From: Ranitomeya variabilis
Taxonomy: Eukaryota; Chordata; Amphibia; Anura; Dendrobatidae
Length of the DNA: 64,000 nt
Direction of reading: 5' to 3'
NCBI RefSeq assembly: GCF_051348905.1
Contig: NC_135233.1
Location: 594,295,577-594,359,576, forward strand
Shown: positions 47,247-58,915 of the stretch, one piece after another
Layout: each line of letters begins with the position of its first letter
Position numbering within the stretch: position 1 is the stretch's first letter
Position numbers and translations under genes: made by a program
The notes under the pieces: generated by a model
What the model saw: the letters and a program-made list of their open reading frames with translations, nothing else
Told to the model about the DNA's origin: nothing
Databases searched by the model: none

Positions 47247-50200
47247 GACACTCACACCAAGACTCCCCCAGAAAGCTGCATGACTGCAAGGAGGAGACGG
47301 ACATTCCTAATACAGCCGCCCTCATATTGCACACACTCATCCCACCCTTTCAGGCCCAGGAGAAAGGCCCTAGTACTCAACACTAAGGACCTGCGGAGTC
47401 CCTGGCGGCAATGCAGGGGTTAATGAGACAGGTGCAGAGGCAACCAGGAGGGCTGGATTTAATGGGAGTGGTGCAATGGATAATTTAGGCTGTTGCCCGT
47501 AGCGACATAAAGAGATTAATGCCTTATTTTCCCCCTAATTTTGTATCAGGGGAGTTGGTTACTATGCGCATGTTCATAGCAACAGGTTCAGTTACTACTC
47601 CTAGGCAGGCTTTGAAGGCTTAGTAGGCCTCGTGTATAAGGTCAGCCTGCTAAAGTAAAGTCAGATGTAACCTGTGGTGGAAAAACGTAGCCTGGTAGAC
47701 ATATATAGGTTGTGACGGGCAACTGTGTCGATTTTGGGTGGGCTGAGTCCGTTAATGGTGCTTGACTTTCATTGTCTATGTTGCTCTGGATAAATGGAAT
47801 ATGGTCCGGTTGCTATAGGTAACAAGGGGGCCACGTTCCCCGGACAGTTTTGATATGAAGCCCCCGGGATCACTGGATTTCCAGCACACAGTAATATATA
47901 TTTGTTATATTTTACACCATTTGTAGCTTTTTTTTATTATTTGCATTGAGGCCTAATTCAGGAATCCGTTTTTGGTTCATACGGAACCGATTCTCCTCAG
48001 TGTTCGTCCGTGTTCACACTGGTTTGGATTTTTTTATTTTACACATGTTCAAAAACTGAGTTTTTCAAGCGGAAACCTTTTTTTGGGGGGTCAAAGCATT
48101 TTGGAGAAGTTTTTTTTTTTTTTTATCTGATAGTTTCCTGAAGCAGTTTTGGAAGATTTTTTTTTTTTGCCTGAAGAGATTTATTTTTTGGGGAAGTTTT
48201 TTGATATTTAGGACAGTGCCTAGTTTGGAAAGGTTTCCGTCAGGATCATCTTCAAAGACGTGACATGCACTTTATTTATTTTTTTCCTCCCTAGGGCTTT
48301 CTATAAACCTTTTTCAAGAGAAAAATAAATAAAAGAAAGAAAACTAGTCATATGAACAGTAAAGTGGATTTTCCATAGAAATTAATTGCAACAGTTTTTG
48401 AGGAGTATTTTGGAGAAAGCCCACAAAAAAAAACCCTTTAAAAAAAATGTCAGTGTGAACATAGCCTTATGGATCAGATTTTCCTCAGGGGGTTGGATGA
48501 GATTTTGAAAAAAATCTCTTAAAAAAAAAAAATCAAAGAAAAGGGAGCGTTTTTTAAAGCAGATTCCACTTGAAATTCCACCTTTGATTTTACACCTCCC
48601 AAAAACTCCATGTGACAATTGCTTATGGGTGAATACATACAAATTGTCAATTAATTGCAAGAAAAATTGCAGATGATTTTACTGCAGATTTCAACTTATA
48701 CCTTAGAAATAGTAAATAACATTTTATTCTGCACACATAAAATCCACAATGGAGGTCAATTTCTGCCCCAGATTGATTTTGACAAAATCCCTTTAGTTTT
48801 GCAGCTACTGTAATGAGCTGTGGATTTTTCAGTTACAAAATCTGGACAGGGAATTCACAGCATATCCACCAAGTGTGAACATACCCTTAAATTTAGGTTG
48901 GCCTTATACATTATTTATCAGCAGTAATGGCAGAAAAGGGCCCCTGTGCAAGAACAAAGAACAATCCCAAGAGCTAAAAATGCTAAATTTCATATGCTTT
49001 GGAGGTATAAATGGGCCCCGTTACCTTTTTGGCCCCTCTGTGGCCGCACAGGTTGCGTTAATAATATGTCCGCCCCTGGTCAGCAGCAGACCCACTGACA
49101 CTTTACGCAGTGGTTGTAGCAGTACAGAGAAATTTAGGAACCAGGGCACTATACGTCCTGTTTTTGGTAACTTTATTATTACGGAAAAATCACAACGTTT
49201 TGGCTGCGCAGGGCCTTTATCAAGCCATAAAAATATGCATCTCTTTTTAATGGATTGATAAAGGCCCTGCAAGGCTGAAACATTGTGACTTTTCTGTACT
49301 AATAAAGTCACCAAAAGGAGGACCTCTAGTGACCTGGCTCTTGGATTTTCTCCTATTCAGACTTCTTGCAGATTTTTTAAATATTTAACCTTGAGTATCT
49401 CCTCCAATTCATTCTGTTCCACTGATTCTTTCTTTTGTGCCCCTCCGTTCCAAAGTTATACCCCCCCCCCCCAGAAATAAAGATGCAAAATTGACCTTCA
49501 ACCAACTGGGCGCATACCTTAGAAGTTCTTTGTGGCCATATGCTTTTTCCACTCTGACGCTGGCCAATCAAAACCCAGAGAAGTTCTGTGGTACACTCCC
49601 AGTTGGCTAAGGGGAAAATCTCCTTCTTTCTGAGGGGCATAACTTTGGAAAGGAGGGGCGCAGAAAAAAAAGGAAAACTGTTCCAGAATCCGCAAATCAG
49701 TGCCAATTAAAGGAGGTAAGCAGTTTAAATTAAAAAACATCCAGTTATAGGTCCTCTTTAATAGTGGCAGGGGATGTTCACTATGATCAGAGGTCCGAGT
49801 CATTGATGGCATGGTTTCACCAGAATTTCTCAGCAGTGTAGCCTCAGGGGATCATATTTCTGGATTGCAGAAATATATTGACAAATTATTATTTTTTTAA
49901 TATGATTATACCCAATATTGAAATCAGAAAACAAGCGAGTCTCCATAGTAAAGTTTCTTTTATGACACATAAACTGATCACAGAACAGACATTGATCTGA
50001 ATGAATGGTTACAGCTGTCACAGATCAGACATACAACACATTGAGATACCAGCATGCAAAGATACGCAGCTCTGTGTCCGCTGGGGCCACAGGGGACCCC
50101 AAGCCTTTCCTATTAAGAACGCCCGCCCCCAGGTCTCTGTGCATTCTGCCTTTCAGCTTCCTGCTTGGTGCACCTTTATTGGTAGCAAAAGTCCCCCTAT

Positions 50201-51340
50201 GTATTGCCAAAATCTGTCCTCTAGTGGTAACCTAACCCTTGTAGGATCACCATTACATTGCTTGTAAACATTGCCTCCACAATGCGTATAAAAGTCAAGA
50301 TTTTATTCTCTGCACCCCCCACTATCTCCCATTGGGTAACTAATGCTGTAAGCAGGGGTGCTATTTTGGACACTAACGTCTCCTCATAAATATCATCCAA
50401 AATAATCAGTGAGTTTGGGCGATTTTAATAAAAAAAAAATTGCAGGAGGTCATATTCAATTTTCAGACCCATGGCAATCCCATTGTATATTTTTATTATT
50501 TTTTTTATATGTATTTTCTTCCCTCTTCTAGGAATCGGCTGGTGCTTGGAAAAATTTGGTTGTCAAGTTTTGCGCCCATTCTCCACCTGCAGGACACAGC
50601 AGGTATTACAGTTCATTATAAAAAGTTAGAAGTAAACTACAGGATGCGCGCTAAAATCAAACCTTAGATGAAGACAGGTTTTATTTTTGCTCATGCTGTC
50701 TATTTGGTCTATCTGTAACAATGATATATCGTTTTAATACGTCATTCTTAATCCATTGTTCCATTTATTATGCTAAAATAAATAAAGCTTAATCATTGTA
50801 TAGTAAATTTCTTAATAATTTTAGGTTCTCTGATTGCTGTCAGCGAGTGAAGACATACTTGTTTATATCGATGAGGTTGAAAAACCCCTCCGAGTTATGA
50901 CACAGTTAGGCGGCTTTGAGGTACTCTTATTATTTAAATATGTCCACAAATATGAGCTAATTAATATAGCTTTATAATGGTCTCTGTTTTTCAGACACAA
51001 AGTTCCAAATCCCCTGCATAAACAGTGCATTAAACTATCATTCTGCCTGCCACCAGAGGGAGCTTGTGAGCAAACTGTATACTGTTTTATTACTGAGTTC
51101 AATGTACATACAGTATGCAGTTAGCCCCATCTAGTGGTGACAGCAGGTAACTTTAATTTTATATATATATTTATATTATATAATTTTATATTCAGATTTA
51201 CTAACATTTTAATCCTTAAATTGGAGTAAAATGCACAAAAGTTACTAAAATATGCAGCACATTTGGACTGAAATTGAAATCTGTGTAGATTTGTGCTACA
51301 ATTTGTGCCATTTTGAGATTCAATAATATTAATAATAATA
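47247..51340. other. Intergenic region upstream of PABPN1L
   Basis: No exon was recognised. Remnant MITE ends appear near 48451-48471 (CAGTGTGAACATAGCCTTA) and 48872-48891 (AAGTGTGAACATACCCTTA). An inverted pair of small repeats lies at 49195-49305. CCACCAGAGGGAGC near 51050 is one mismatch from the CTCF core. Confidence 0.45.
49170..49320. repeat. Inverted pair of TGATAAAGGCCCTGC...GAAAC sequences
   Basis: Plus strand about 49255-49292 reads TTGATAAAGGCCCTGCAAGG then CTGAAACATTGTG. The minus strand at about 49190-49226 has the same sequence with small changes. TGATAAA, a short GGCC/GGCT stem and GAAAC resemble a degenerate hammerhead-ribozyme core. Such cores are known at the tips of Penelope-like elements. 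The assignment is tentative. Confidence 0.5.
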
Positions 51341-51641
51341 ACACAGGTCAACAAAAAAAATTTTTTTTTCTGGTGTCCAAAATATTTTAATGAATTTGGG
51401 GTATTTTTGGAGTGCTGATTCTGAATATGTCATCAGTTTTGCCAGATTGGCTCAAGTTTTTGAGATTTTTGGTATCTTATTTATAGCACTTGTTGGTAAA
51501 TGCGACGCATCATCTCATTAATTTCTTTGGATTAGTACTTGAACTGAGCAGTTCTCAATATAGTTTTGTGTTAATTAGTGTTCTAAAAGTTTGTTCATAG
51601 CTTGATTTTTGCACTAACTTTATGTTGTTGTCTGTTTTCCA

Positions 51642-51950
51642 GTGAAAAGCATGAACTCATCAAGAAGAAGTTGTCTTAACGATCCAGACTCATTCTGTTA
51701 CATTTGTGGTGAATACACACTGCCAAAACATAGAAGAAACATAACAGACTTCGTAAAAAAAGTGTATTTTGCCTATTTTGGGGTTATGCTTGGGGACCAA
51801 GACAAGTTTTGGGCACCACACATAGTGTGCAAAGCATGTATCGAATTATTACGAAAATGGAGCAAAGGACAAAGAAAAAGCTTCAAATTTGGTGTTCCAA
51901 TGGTGTGGAGAGAGCCAAAAAATCATCATGATGACTGTTATTTATGGTAA
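51642..51950 (+). CDS. Cys-rich, probably zinc-binding protein fragment (left arm)
   Basis: 102 codons starting MKSMNSSRRSCLNDPDSFC. Pairs of Cys occur in CYIC, CKAC and a final lone Cys, with His between, suggesting a zinc-binding fold. Motifs AYFGVMLGDQDKFWAPH and FGVPMVWREPKNHHDDC look conserved, because the right arm repeats them exactly. An AG acceptor-like site (TTTTCCAG) lies just before it, so this may be an exon. I recall similar predicted proteins in invertebrates but cannot name the family. Confidence 0.5.
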   Translation: MKSMNSSRRSCLNDPDSFCYICGEYTLPKHRRNITDFVKKVYFAYFGVMLGDQDKFWAPHIVCKACIELLRKWSKGQRKSFKFGVPMVWREPKNHHDDCYLW

Positions 51951-52006
51951 ACACAGGTACAGGCACATCTTCACAATGAGGGACAGGCCTTCTTGCAGAT
52001 TCCATG

Positions 52007-52363
52007 TTACTCCCATTTTCGTTTCTTATGCTTATTGAATCCTTGCACTTGCACTGCACAGAAATAACAGTCATCATGATGATTTTTTGGCTCTCTCCAC
52101 ACCATTGGAACACCAAATTTGAAGCTTTTTCTTTGTCCTTTGCTCCATTTTCGTAATAATTCGATACATGCTTTGCACACTATGTGTGGTGCCCAAAACT
52201 TGTCTTGGTCCCCAAGCATAACCCCAAAATAGGCAAAATACACTTTTTTTACGAAGTCTGTTATGTTTCTTCTATGTTTTGGCAGTGTGTATTCACCACA
52301 AATGTAACAGAATGAGTCTGGATCGTTAAGACAACTTCTTCTTGATGAGTTCATGCTTTTCAC
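52007..52363 (-). CDS. Cys-rich, probably zinc-binding protein fragment (right arm)
   Basis: 118 codons. The first ~97 residues are the same as the left-arm copy. This copy runs further, to CYFCAVQVQGFNKHKKRKWE, completing the third Cys pair and adding a basic end. The two copies face each other across the loop. Whether either is expressed is unknown. Confidence 0.5.
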   Translation of the reverse strand: MKSMNSSRRSCLNDPDSFCYICGEYTLPKHRRNITDFVKKVYFAYFGVMLGDQDKFWAPHIVCKACIELLRKWSKGQRKSFKFGVPMVWREPKNHHDDCYFCAVQVQGFNKHKKRKWE

Positions 52364-52759
52364 TGGAAAACAGACAACAACATAAAGTTAGTGCAAAAAT
52401 CAAGCTATGAACAAACTTTTAGAACACTAATTAACACAAAACTATATTGAGAACTGCTCAGTTCAAGTACTAATCCAAAGAAATTAATGAGATGATGCGT
52501 CGCATTTACCAACAAGTGCTATAAATAAGATACCAAAAATCTCAAAAACTTGAGCCAATCTGGCAAAACTGATGACATATTCAGAATCAGCACCCCAAAA
52601 ATACCCTAAATTCGATGAAATATCTTTGGCACCAAAAATGCTGTTGACCAGTGTAATTAATTAATATTAATAATAAATGTTTCTGCTGATGGTGTCTATC
52701 CTTTATTCTGCTGACTTTATTGGCAAGAGGAGTGGACCAGCACTTTAAGTTCTCATTCA

Positions 52760-53143
52760 GGCTATGTTCACACGATGCGGTTTTTGCTGCGGATCCGCAG
52801 CGGATTTGAGGCTGCGGATCCGCATCCTTTTTCCATGCAGGGTACAGTACAATGTTACCCTATGGAAAAAAAACCCCGCTGTTCCGACGTTCCTTTTTTC
52901 CGCTCGAAAATCCGCACTGATTTTCTGCGGAAAAAAAGAAGTACCATGTCAATTCTTTCTGCGGATTCCGCAGCGGGTTTCCACCTGCACCAATAGGAAA
53001 AAGCAGCTGGAAACCCGCAGTGGAATCCGCAGTAGAAAAAGGACTGAAAACCGCAGTGAAAACCACCGCAGGTTTTGCACTGCGGGTTTCACAAATCAGG
53101 ACCTGAAAAATCCGCAGCGAAAAAAGGATCGTGTGAACAAGGC
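52760..53143. mobile_element. MITE, GGCTATGTTCACACGAT family
   Basis: Left GGCTATGTTCACACGATGCG, right ATCGTGTGAACAAGGCC. The interior is palindromic with GCGGATCCGCAGCGG and its complements. It lies next to the foldback element. Confidence 0.78.
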
Positions 53144-55984
53144 CTTTGACTTCTGTGTTTCATGTACATATTCAATCTGTACTTTTTTTTACCAATAGAA
53201 CATGTACGCATTATTGTCTATGGGGACTGTTTACATGTCTGTCTGCAAAAAAAAGAAAAAATGAAGACGTCCAATTTTTATATGAGCCATGGATCAAACT
53301 CGCCCATTGAAATCAATGGCTCCATGAAAAAAAAAAACGGATGGCATCAGCAAATCATGCGAATGCTGTCTGGTTTGTACCAGTGAATGGGTAGAAGAAG
53401 CTTTAAAAAAAAACATCATATAGATATATATATATATAATATTTTTTTATTTCATTTTTTTTCCTGTATGCAAAATACATATGTATTTTTTAATACATAT
53501 TATATAATTCCTGTATATAATATTGCATACAGAAAAAAAAAATTGGATGCCATACTGATCGTAAAAAAATAGACCAGAAATGGATGAAAAACTCATACGA
53601 CACATTAATGAACTGGATATGATTAGGACAGGTTTCTAGCCTCTGAGTATAATCCATAACATTTGCATTCACTGCGTTCAATGACAGCAAGCAGAGCTCT
53701 TGAAACTAGTGGGAAAAAAAATAATGAAAAAAAACCTTAATTTTGAATATACAATAATTAAGCTTTATTTACATGAATCCGCAAAAAAAAAAACCTACTT
53801 TGGCAGTGAAATAAAAAAAATGAACAGAAAACACAGTAATGAAATAATTTATAACAGAACTATTACAACATGAAAATTCGGAACGACCCAGATTATTTGG
53901 ATTCAGGGCTGAGGCTTTGAAATGACGGAGCGGGGCTCTTGGAGGTTGGCAGTGTGACGCAGGAAGCCATCCCAGGTGCCAGGCTTGGTTTTTGGAGGCC
54001 AAAGCAAAAGATATAAGAATGAATCAAAGAGCTGCCATCTTTTAAAGCTGCGACCTCTCGGAGTCAACGCCTTGGACTGTGAGGTCCCTGTTAACTGATC
54101 CTTGGGATATCTGATTTTTTTTATTTAAAGCTGCTTTTTTATTTTTTTTAATCAGTCTGCACTGCCCAAGTCCGTTTTCCACGATGACATTTTGGTTTAA
54201 GTATGAAGCTTGGTGATCACTTTGTAGTTCCACATAGGGTCGTGAACGTAAGAGGTAGTGCAAGAGTATTAAGAAGGGCAGTAATCCGTGTTGAGATTGA
54301 AAGTCCGGCTGTTTAGATCTCCTCAAATCCACCTTATATGGCCCCGTTTGGAGGCAAGTGCATTGGATATGGGTTACAAAACAAAAAACTAAACTGGAAG
54401 TGCGAGAAAAAACATGGAAATGGACAGAACAGAAGATGCCGGGTGAGAGCCCCAAGAATACGGTAATGGGGAGAGACAGCTGCAGGAAATGAGGAAGGTG
54501 CCACCTTAAGAAACTTGGCGCCAATAGTGGGATCATACATACAGTAAGGATTAGAGAAGGATACAGCGTCTTGCTGCTATAAATACACACACACATATTT
54601 TATATATTACTTTTCATAAGATGTATAAAAAAATAAAAGTCCTTCATATCTGAATAATGTAAAGAGCTGGATGCACAGCAACACGGGGGGACGCATTTAA
54701 AGGAAAACTATCATATGTCTACGTATAATATAATATATTGTACATCATCATATTATTGAAACCATAATAATCCTCACAAGATTATCTAACATTAATATCG
54801 TTTTACCTGACGAAATGGCTCAACATGGCAATAGGTGTCTTTTGAGGTCTAAGCGCAATTTTTCAATGTGGCCAGCAGGTGTCACTCTAGGTAGTAAAAT
54901 TTAGGGCACTTTTTTGCACCTTTTTTTGGCACGTCAGTTTTGAGCAAACATTGCTTCTTTTTTTTTTGCAATTTAAACAGTGGATGGAAATTATGCAGCT
55001 AAGGAATAAGTCAGTTTTATGACTTGTAATTCTAAAAAAAAAAAGCAAAAAAATGTGAAAAAAATAAGAGACAAAAATGCTATAACTACAAAAGAAAAAT
55101 TAAGTTTGGCACAAATAATAGCAATGCACCCGCAAAAAAAATTCCTCTTGATGAGAAATTCCCTCCTTTCCTGAGTGAGTGGTGACCTGCTGTTGTAGAA
55201 CTATAACTCTCAGCATGCTCTGGTTGCAGACCACTGCTCTTCACCGTAGATGTTATACTTTAATATTGAAGATAATACAATCTTATGACAGTTTTCCTTT
55301 AAAAGCATTGCAGATGTGAGAGGCGACGGGGGAAAATACTTGATTTTTTTTCATCGTGTGATTTGGACATCCAATCAAAAATGTCCCATGAAAATCCAGT
55401 AAATGCTGGCGCTTATACTGGTGGCTTAGATATTGCTTCACTGGTTTTTGGTTGCAACTGGGTGCTCAACTATGTACTGGGAGACATATTATTGAACCAT
55501 AGTCTGACTCTATAGGGACTTTTTGGACATTTTTTTTACTTTCTATTATTATCCCCTTTTCTCTTGGTTATAGGACTGGGGTATGGATGAGCATATATAG
55601 GCCATAATACATCTATATACTAGTGGGTGCCTTATCTTAGGTGCTGCATGGAGGAGAGGGGGTTAAAGGATAATGAGACTATAGGTAATGAGCTTATTTG
55701 GAGGCTTCTCCGTCCTATAGTGATCCTTAAATGAACTCTGCTGCGGCTGGTTTGGCGCGTCCAAAATTCACAGTCCCAGTACAGGCCATGCTGTCCAGTC
55801 CGGCTACGTAGCCCAAAATCATCATCAATATGACTACGAGGCTGCTGAGTTCAGGTCAAGAGACCCATGTCTGGTCCAAAGTCAAACCGCGAGGGTCGGA
55901 CATGTAAAACCGGCATTCCCAAGCTTTCTGCCCTGATTCTGCACTGCAGGGTAGGGTAAAATTAGTGGGAGCGATTGCTCTTAT

Positions 55985-56452
55985 GGCCGGCGTCACACTG
56001 GCGTTTTAAACGGCCGAGTGCAATGCGATAAAAAATCGCATTGCACTCGGACCAATGTTCAGCTATGGGGCAGCTCCCAGCAGCCGACTTTTTGTCGGCC
56101 GTTTTCCTCGGTCCGAGACAATCGCAGCATGCTGCGATTGTCTCGGACCGAGGAAAACTCTGGGCTCCCTCGCACCCATATAAGCCTATGGGTGCGAGTG
56201 AGACAGCGCACACCACTCGGATATCATCCGAGTGCTGTGCGTTATAAGCGGACCCCAGCAATGGAGGAGATGGAGAAATTCATTTCTCCGCCTCCTCCGC
56301 AGCTGTGCTCCTATCCTCCCTGTGCGAGAGAATTCGGAGCACAGACGCGTGACACTCGGCTCCTGCTCTGCTGCGAGCAGGAACCGAGGGTCATTAGCAT
56401 ATCGCATCCGATGATCTCGCATCGAATGCAATACGCCAGTGTGACGCCGGCC
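55985..56452. mobile_element. MITE, GGCCGGCGTCACACTGGCG family
   Basis: Left GGCCGGCGTCACACTGGCG, right CGCCAGTGTGACGCCGGCC. Flanks are TTAT and TATTA. The interior has mirrored GTGCAATGCGAT, GTCTCGGACCGAGGAAAA and GAGTGC words. The first bases resemble those of the 2424-4767 element. Confidence 0.85.
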
Positions 56453-56518
56453 TATTACTGTATCTCTTGGGTATTGCTAAGATACTCCAGTCCATATTGG
56501 TGCAGGACAGATCCTATT

Positions 56519-56743
56519 TGGCTCTGTTCACACGTAACCTTTTTTTTCCTGCAGGCTTTAGTTAGAAAATTGCAGCATAAATTACATGCATTTTTGCCGC
56601 TCATCCACTGGGAAAAACTGCATTAAAAACTTTGAAAGAACTTGACATATTGTGTAAGGTCAAAAAAATGCCAAAAAAAAAAAATATTTTGCAAATCTCA
56701 TTCGTCTTACCAAAACTAAAAATGCTACGTGTGAACAAGTCCT
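56519..56743. mobile_element. Small MITE remnant
   Basis: GGCTCTGTTCACACGTAAC at the left mirrors ACGTGTGAACAAGTCC at the right. The AT-rich interior is largely decayed. Confidence 0.6.
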
Positions 56744-58915
56744 TAGGGTCCAGTCCTGCAAAAATGCATGGAAATAGTTAGTAAAAGTTTCTTAGGATGC
56801 TTCTATGCAAAGTTTCCTCGACTCACGGTCCCGTGCGGAATACTAAAACCAGTCTTAGATCAGTGGTCTGCAAACTATGGCTATCCATCTGCTATAACTC
56901 CTAGCATCCCATGTCCAGGAATGCCTGGAGTTGTAGTCTCACTACAAGTACAGATTTGGGGAGTGTAATGGTTTCCTGTGCGGAGATCCAGTATAGATTA
57001 GGGAGACTTGATTTTTTTTCCCAGGGAGCATTGCCTGTATGTAAATGAGCTCTCCTAAAGGAAGAAAACTGTCTCTCTAGTGCCACCTACAGGTACAAAC
57101 AAACAAGCCATAGAATTATATAACTGGGGATGTGGAACATCCTGCACGCACAGGACAGCTGGTAATGGAAGAATAGCAAAATGCATATGTGGTTCCTCAC
57201 AGGTGGATATGCTAGATAGTATGGAAGCCTTCTAAGAAGGTAAATACATCATTTATCTACTGCCTAAAAACAGAATGGTCATGCCATGCAAAGGACCGTC
57301 TAACAAAACGGTCGTTGCTTGGCCTAAGTGCTATGAATTCTTACTAATACAGCGGAAAGCCGCCACAAATATTGTAAAGAAAGGACATCACAATTACGTT
57401 AATGGTTCAGACGGCCGCATTGTGGGACTCCAGCCTAATGTTGCATGTGACGGTCCCATGCACGGACTGTCCGCGGGTCTACTGCGGACGTCCTGCGAAA
57501 AACAAGATGTGTGAATGTGGCATAAGTGAAATTGGAAATACTTTGCTCCTCCCCATGTATTACAGGAGAGGGTAAGCCCCACCCATGAGGAACCATGATA
57601 AAGCAATCTTAGCTGTTTCTACCCGCACATTTAGAAAAAAAAACCCTAATGAAAACTTCTACGAACTGTTGGCCATGCCATGACATTCCCACCCGGGTTA
57701 TACTTAGGTAGTTGAACGCTGCATAATGATAGTTCTTCTTTTTTAGGGTTCAATTGGGCAAATTTTGTCCTGGCAACAATGCACCCCGCTGACAATGTGG
57801 CATTGTCGGTAAATTACTGTCTATCGGATTGGAGCACAGTTGCCTGGAAAAATGTAATTTGGAGAATACGTCGGATGATTTTTAATCTCTTCTATCGTAC
57901 TTTTTGGGTTGATCTTATCTGACGCCCATATTTTTTTAGTTTTTTACAAATATATAAATTTGCAGCTGACATCCCGTCCATCAGTAGCCTTGCACTTTTT
58001 ATATTGCACTCATGTCCCCTGCATGGGATTTTTTTCTGTTTTGCTTTTATAAATAAAAAATAATAAAAAAAAAAACTGTACAATTTACCCTCCCCCCCCC
58101 AAAAGTGGGCAAAAAAAGTCTGTGATCCAGGATGGGAAGGGTCCTGGGTTCACTTCCCACCAGTCCCCCAAAATTTGACGTGTTAACTGCAACAATCCAA
58201 TAAATATTCCATTCAGTGATTCTCCACACTTTTGACACAGAGACGAGAAGAACAGGGGTGTAGCAAAAAGACGCTTATACACAAGATCTCAATGTCAGTC
58301 TGAACAGGGCAAGAAGACGTGTCTTTTTTGGGGGTAGGGGCGTCTTTTTTTTCCTCCCTTCTCAGACGATCCAAGAGCTGGACAAGAAAGCCTCCTGGAC
58401 GGCTGAGCAACGCGAGAAAAACGTACAATAGGAGAGGAAGATCCGAGTGTTCTCTGCAGGTGACTCCCTCCGCTCCTCTCGCCATGACGGACCAGGCTTT
58501 GGCAGGGCTGGAAATGTTTGGGTTAGGGTTTCATTTTTGGGATTTCTTTATAAGAGGTGTTCTCGGTGTCTGACATTTCTTGGCTGTCTAGCAAGGTAGT
58601 TTCATTTGTACATTTATGTTATTTTTTTTTTTTGGGATTTCAATTAGGTTTAAAGCCAAAGATATGAGTGTAGTTTTAGGTAAAATAATTCCCGCACCCC
58701 CATAAAGTTTGCCTCCTCTAGAAAAAAAAGGAAGGGTACGGCTTTTCTACGGTGATCAATTCCATTCCATACCGGCACAGCCTCTTACCCACCCAGAGGC
58801 GGAAGCAACAAGGGGCAGGGAGGTCTTCACAGAATTGGAGGAGAGGCCCGTTGGCGGGCCTGTTGGGTGCGGGCTAGCCGCGTGGTTGGTCTGATGGCTG
58901 ATATTGTATCATCCG

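Larger units (their letters stand above)
51341..52654. mobile_element. Foldback element carrying two inverted copies of a Cys-rich gene fragment
   Basis: Ends are CAC[A/T]GGTCAACA and its complement. Arms of about 600 bp (51341-51946 and 52059-52654) are nearly identical complements, with a loop of about 110 bp. Each arm holds an intron-like lead ending GTCTGTTTTCCAG and then the same exon-like coding stretch. The family is unknown to me. Near-identical arms suggest youth or gene conversion. Confidence 0.85.
53756..58915 (-). other. Region after the CBFA2T3 stop, possible 5-kb 3' UTR
   Basis: No exon was recognised here. An AATAAA on the minus strand near 53764-53771 is the most convincing polyadenylation signal and would give a 3' UTR of about 5.1 kb. 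That UTR would include the palindromic transposon at 55985-56452, a remnant at 56519-56743, a 7-nt poly-C tract and several A/T runs. Open frames of up to 200 codons in this stretch lack family features. The UTR extent is an inference. Confidence 0.4.

Noticed and set aside
54042-54596. 184-codon minus-strand frame
   Set aside because: Lies in the probable CBFA2T3 3' UTR, low-complexity composition, no recognisable domain or splice context.
56018-56626. 202-codon plus-strand frame
   Set aside because: Runs through a palindromic MITE and its flank; no protein features.
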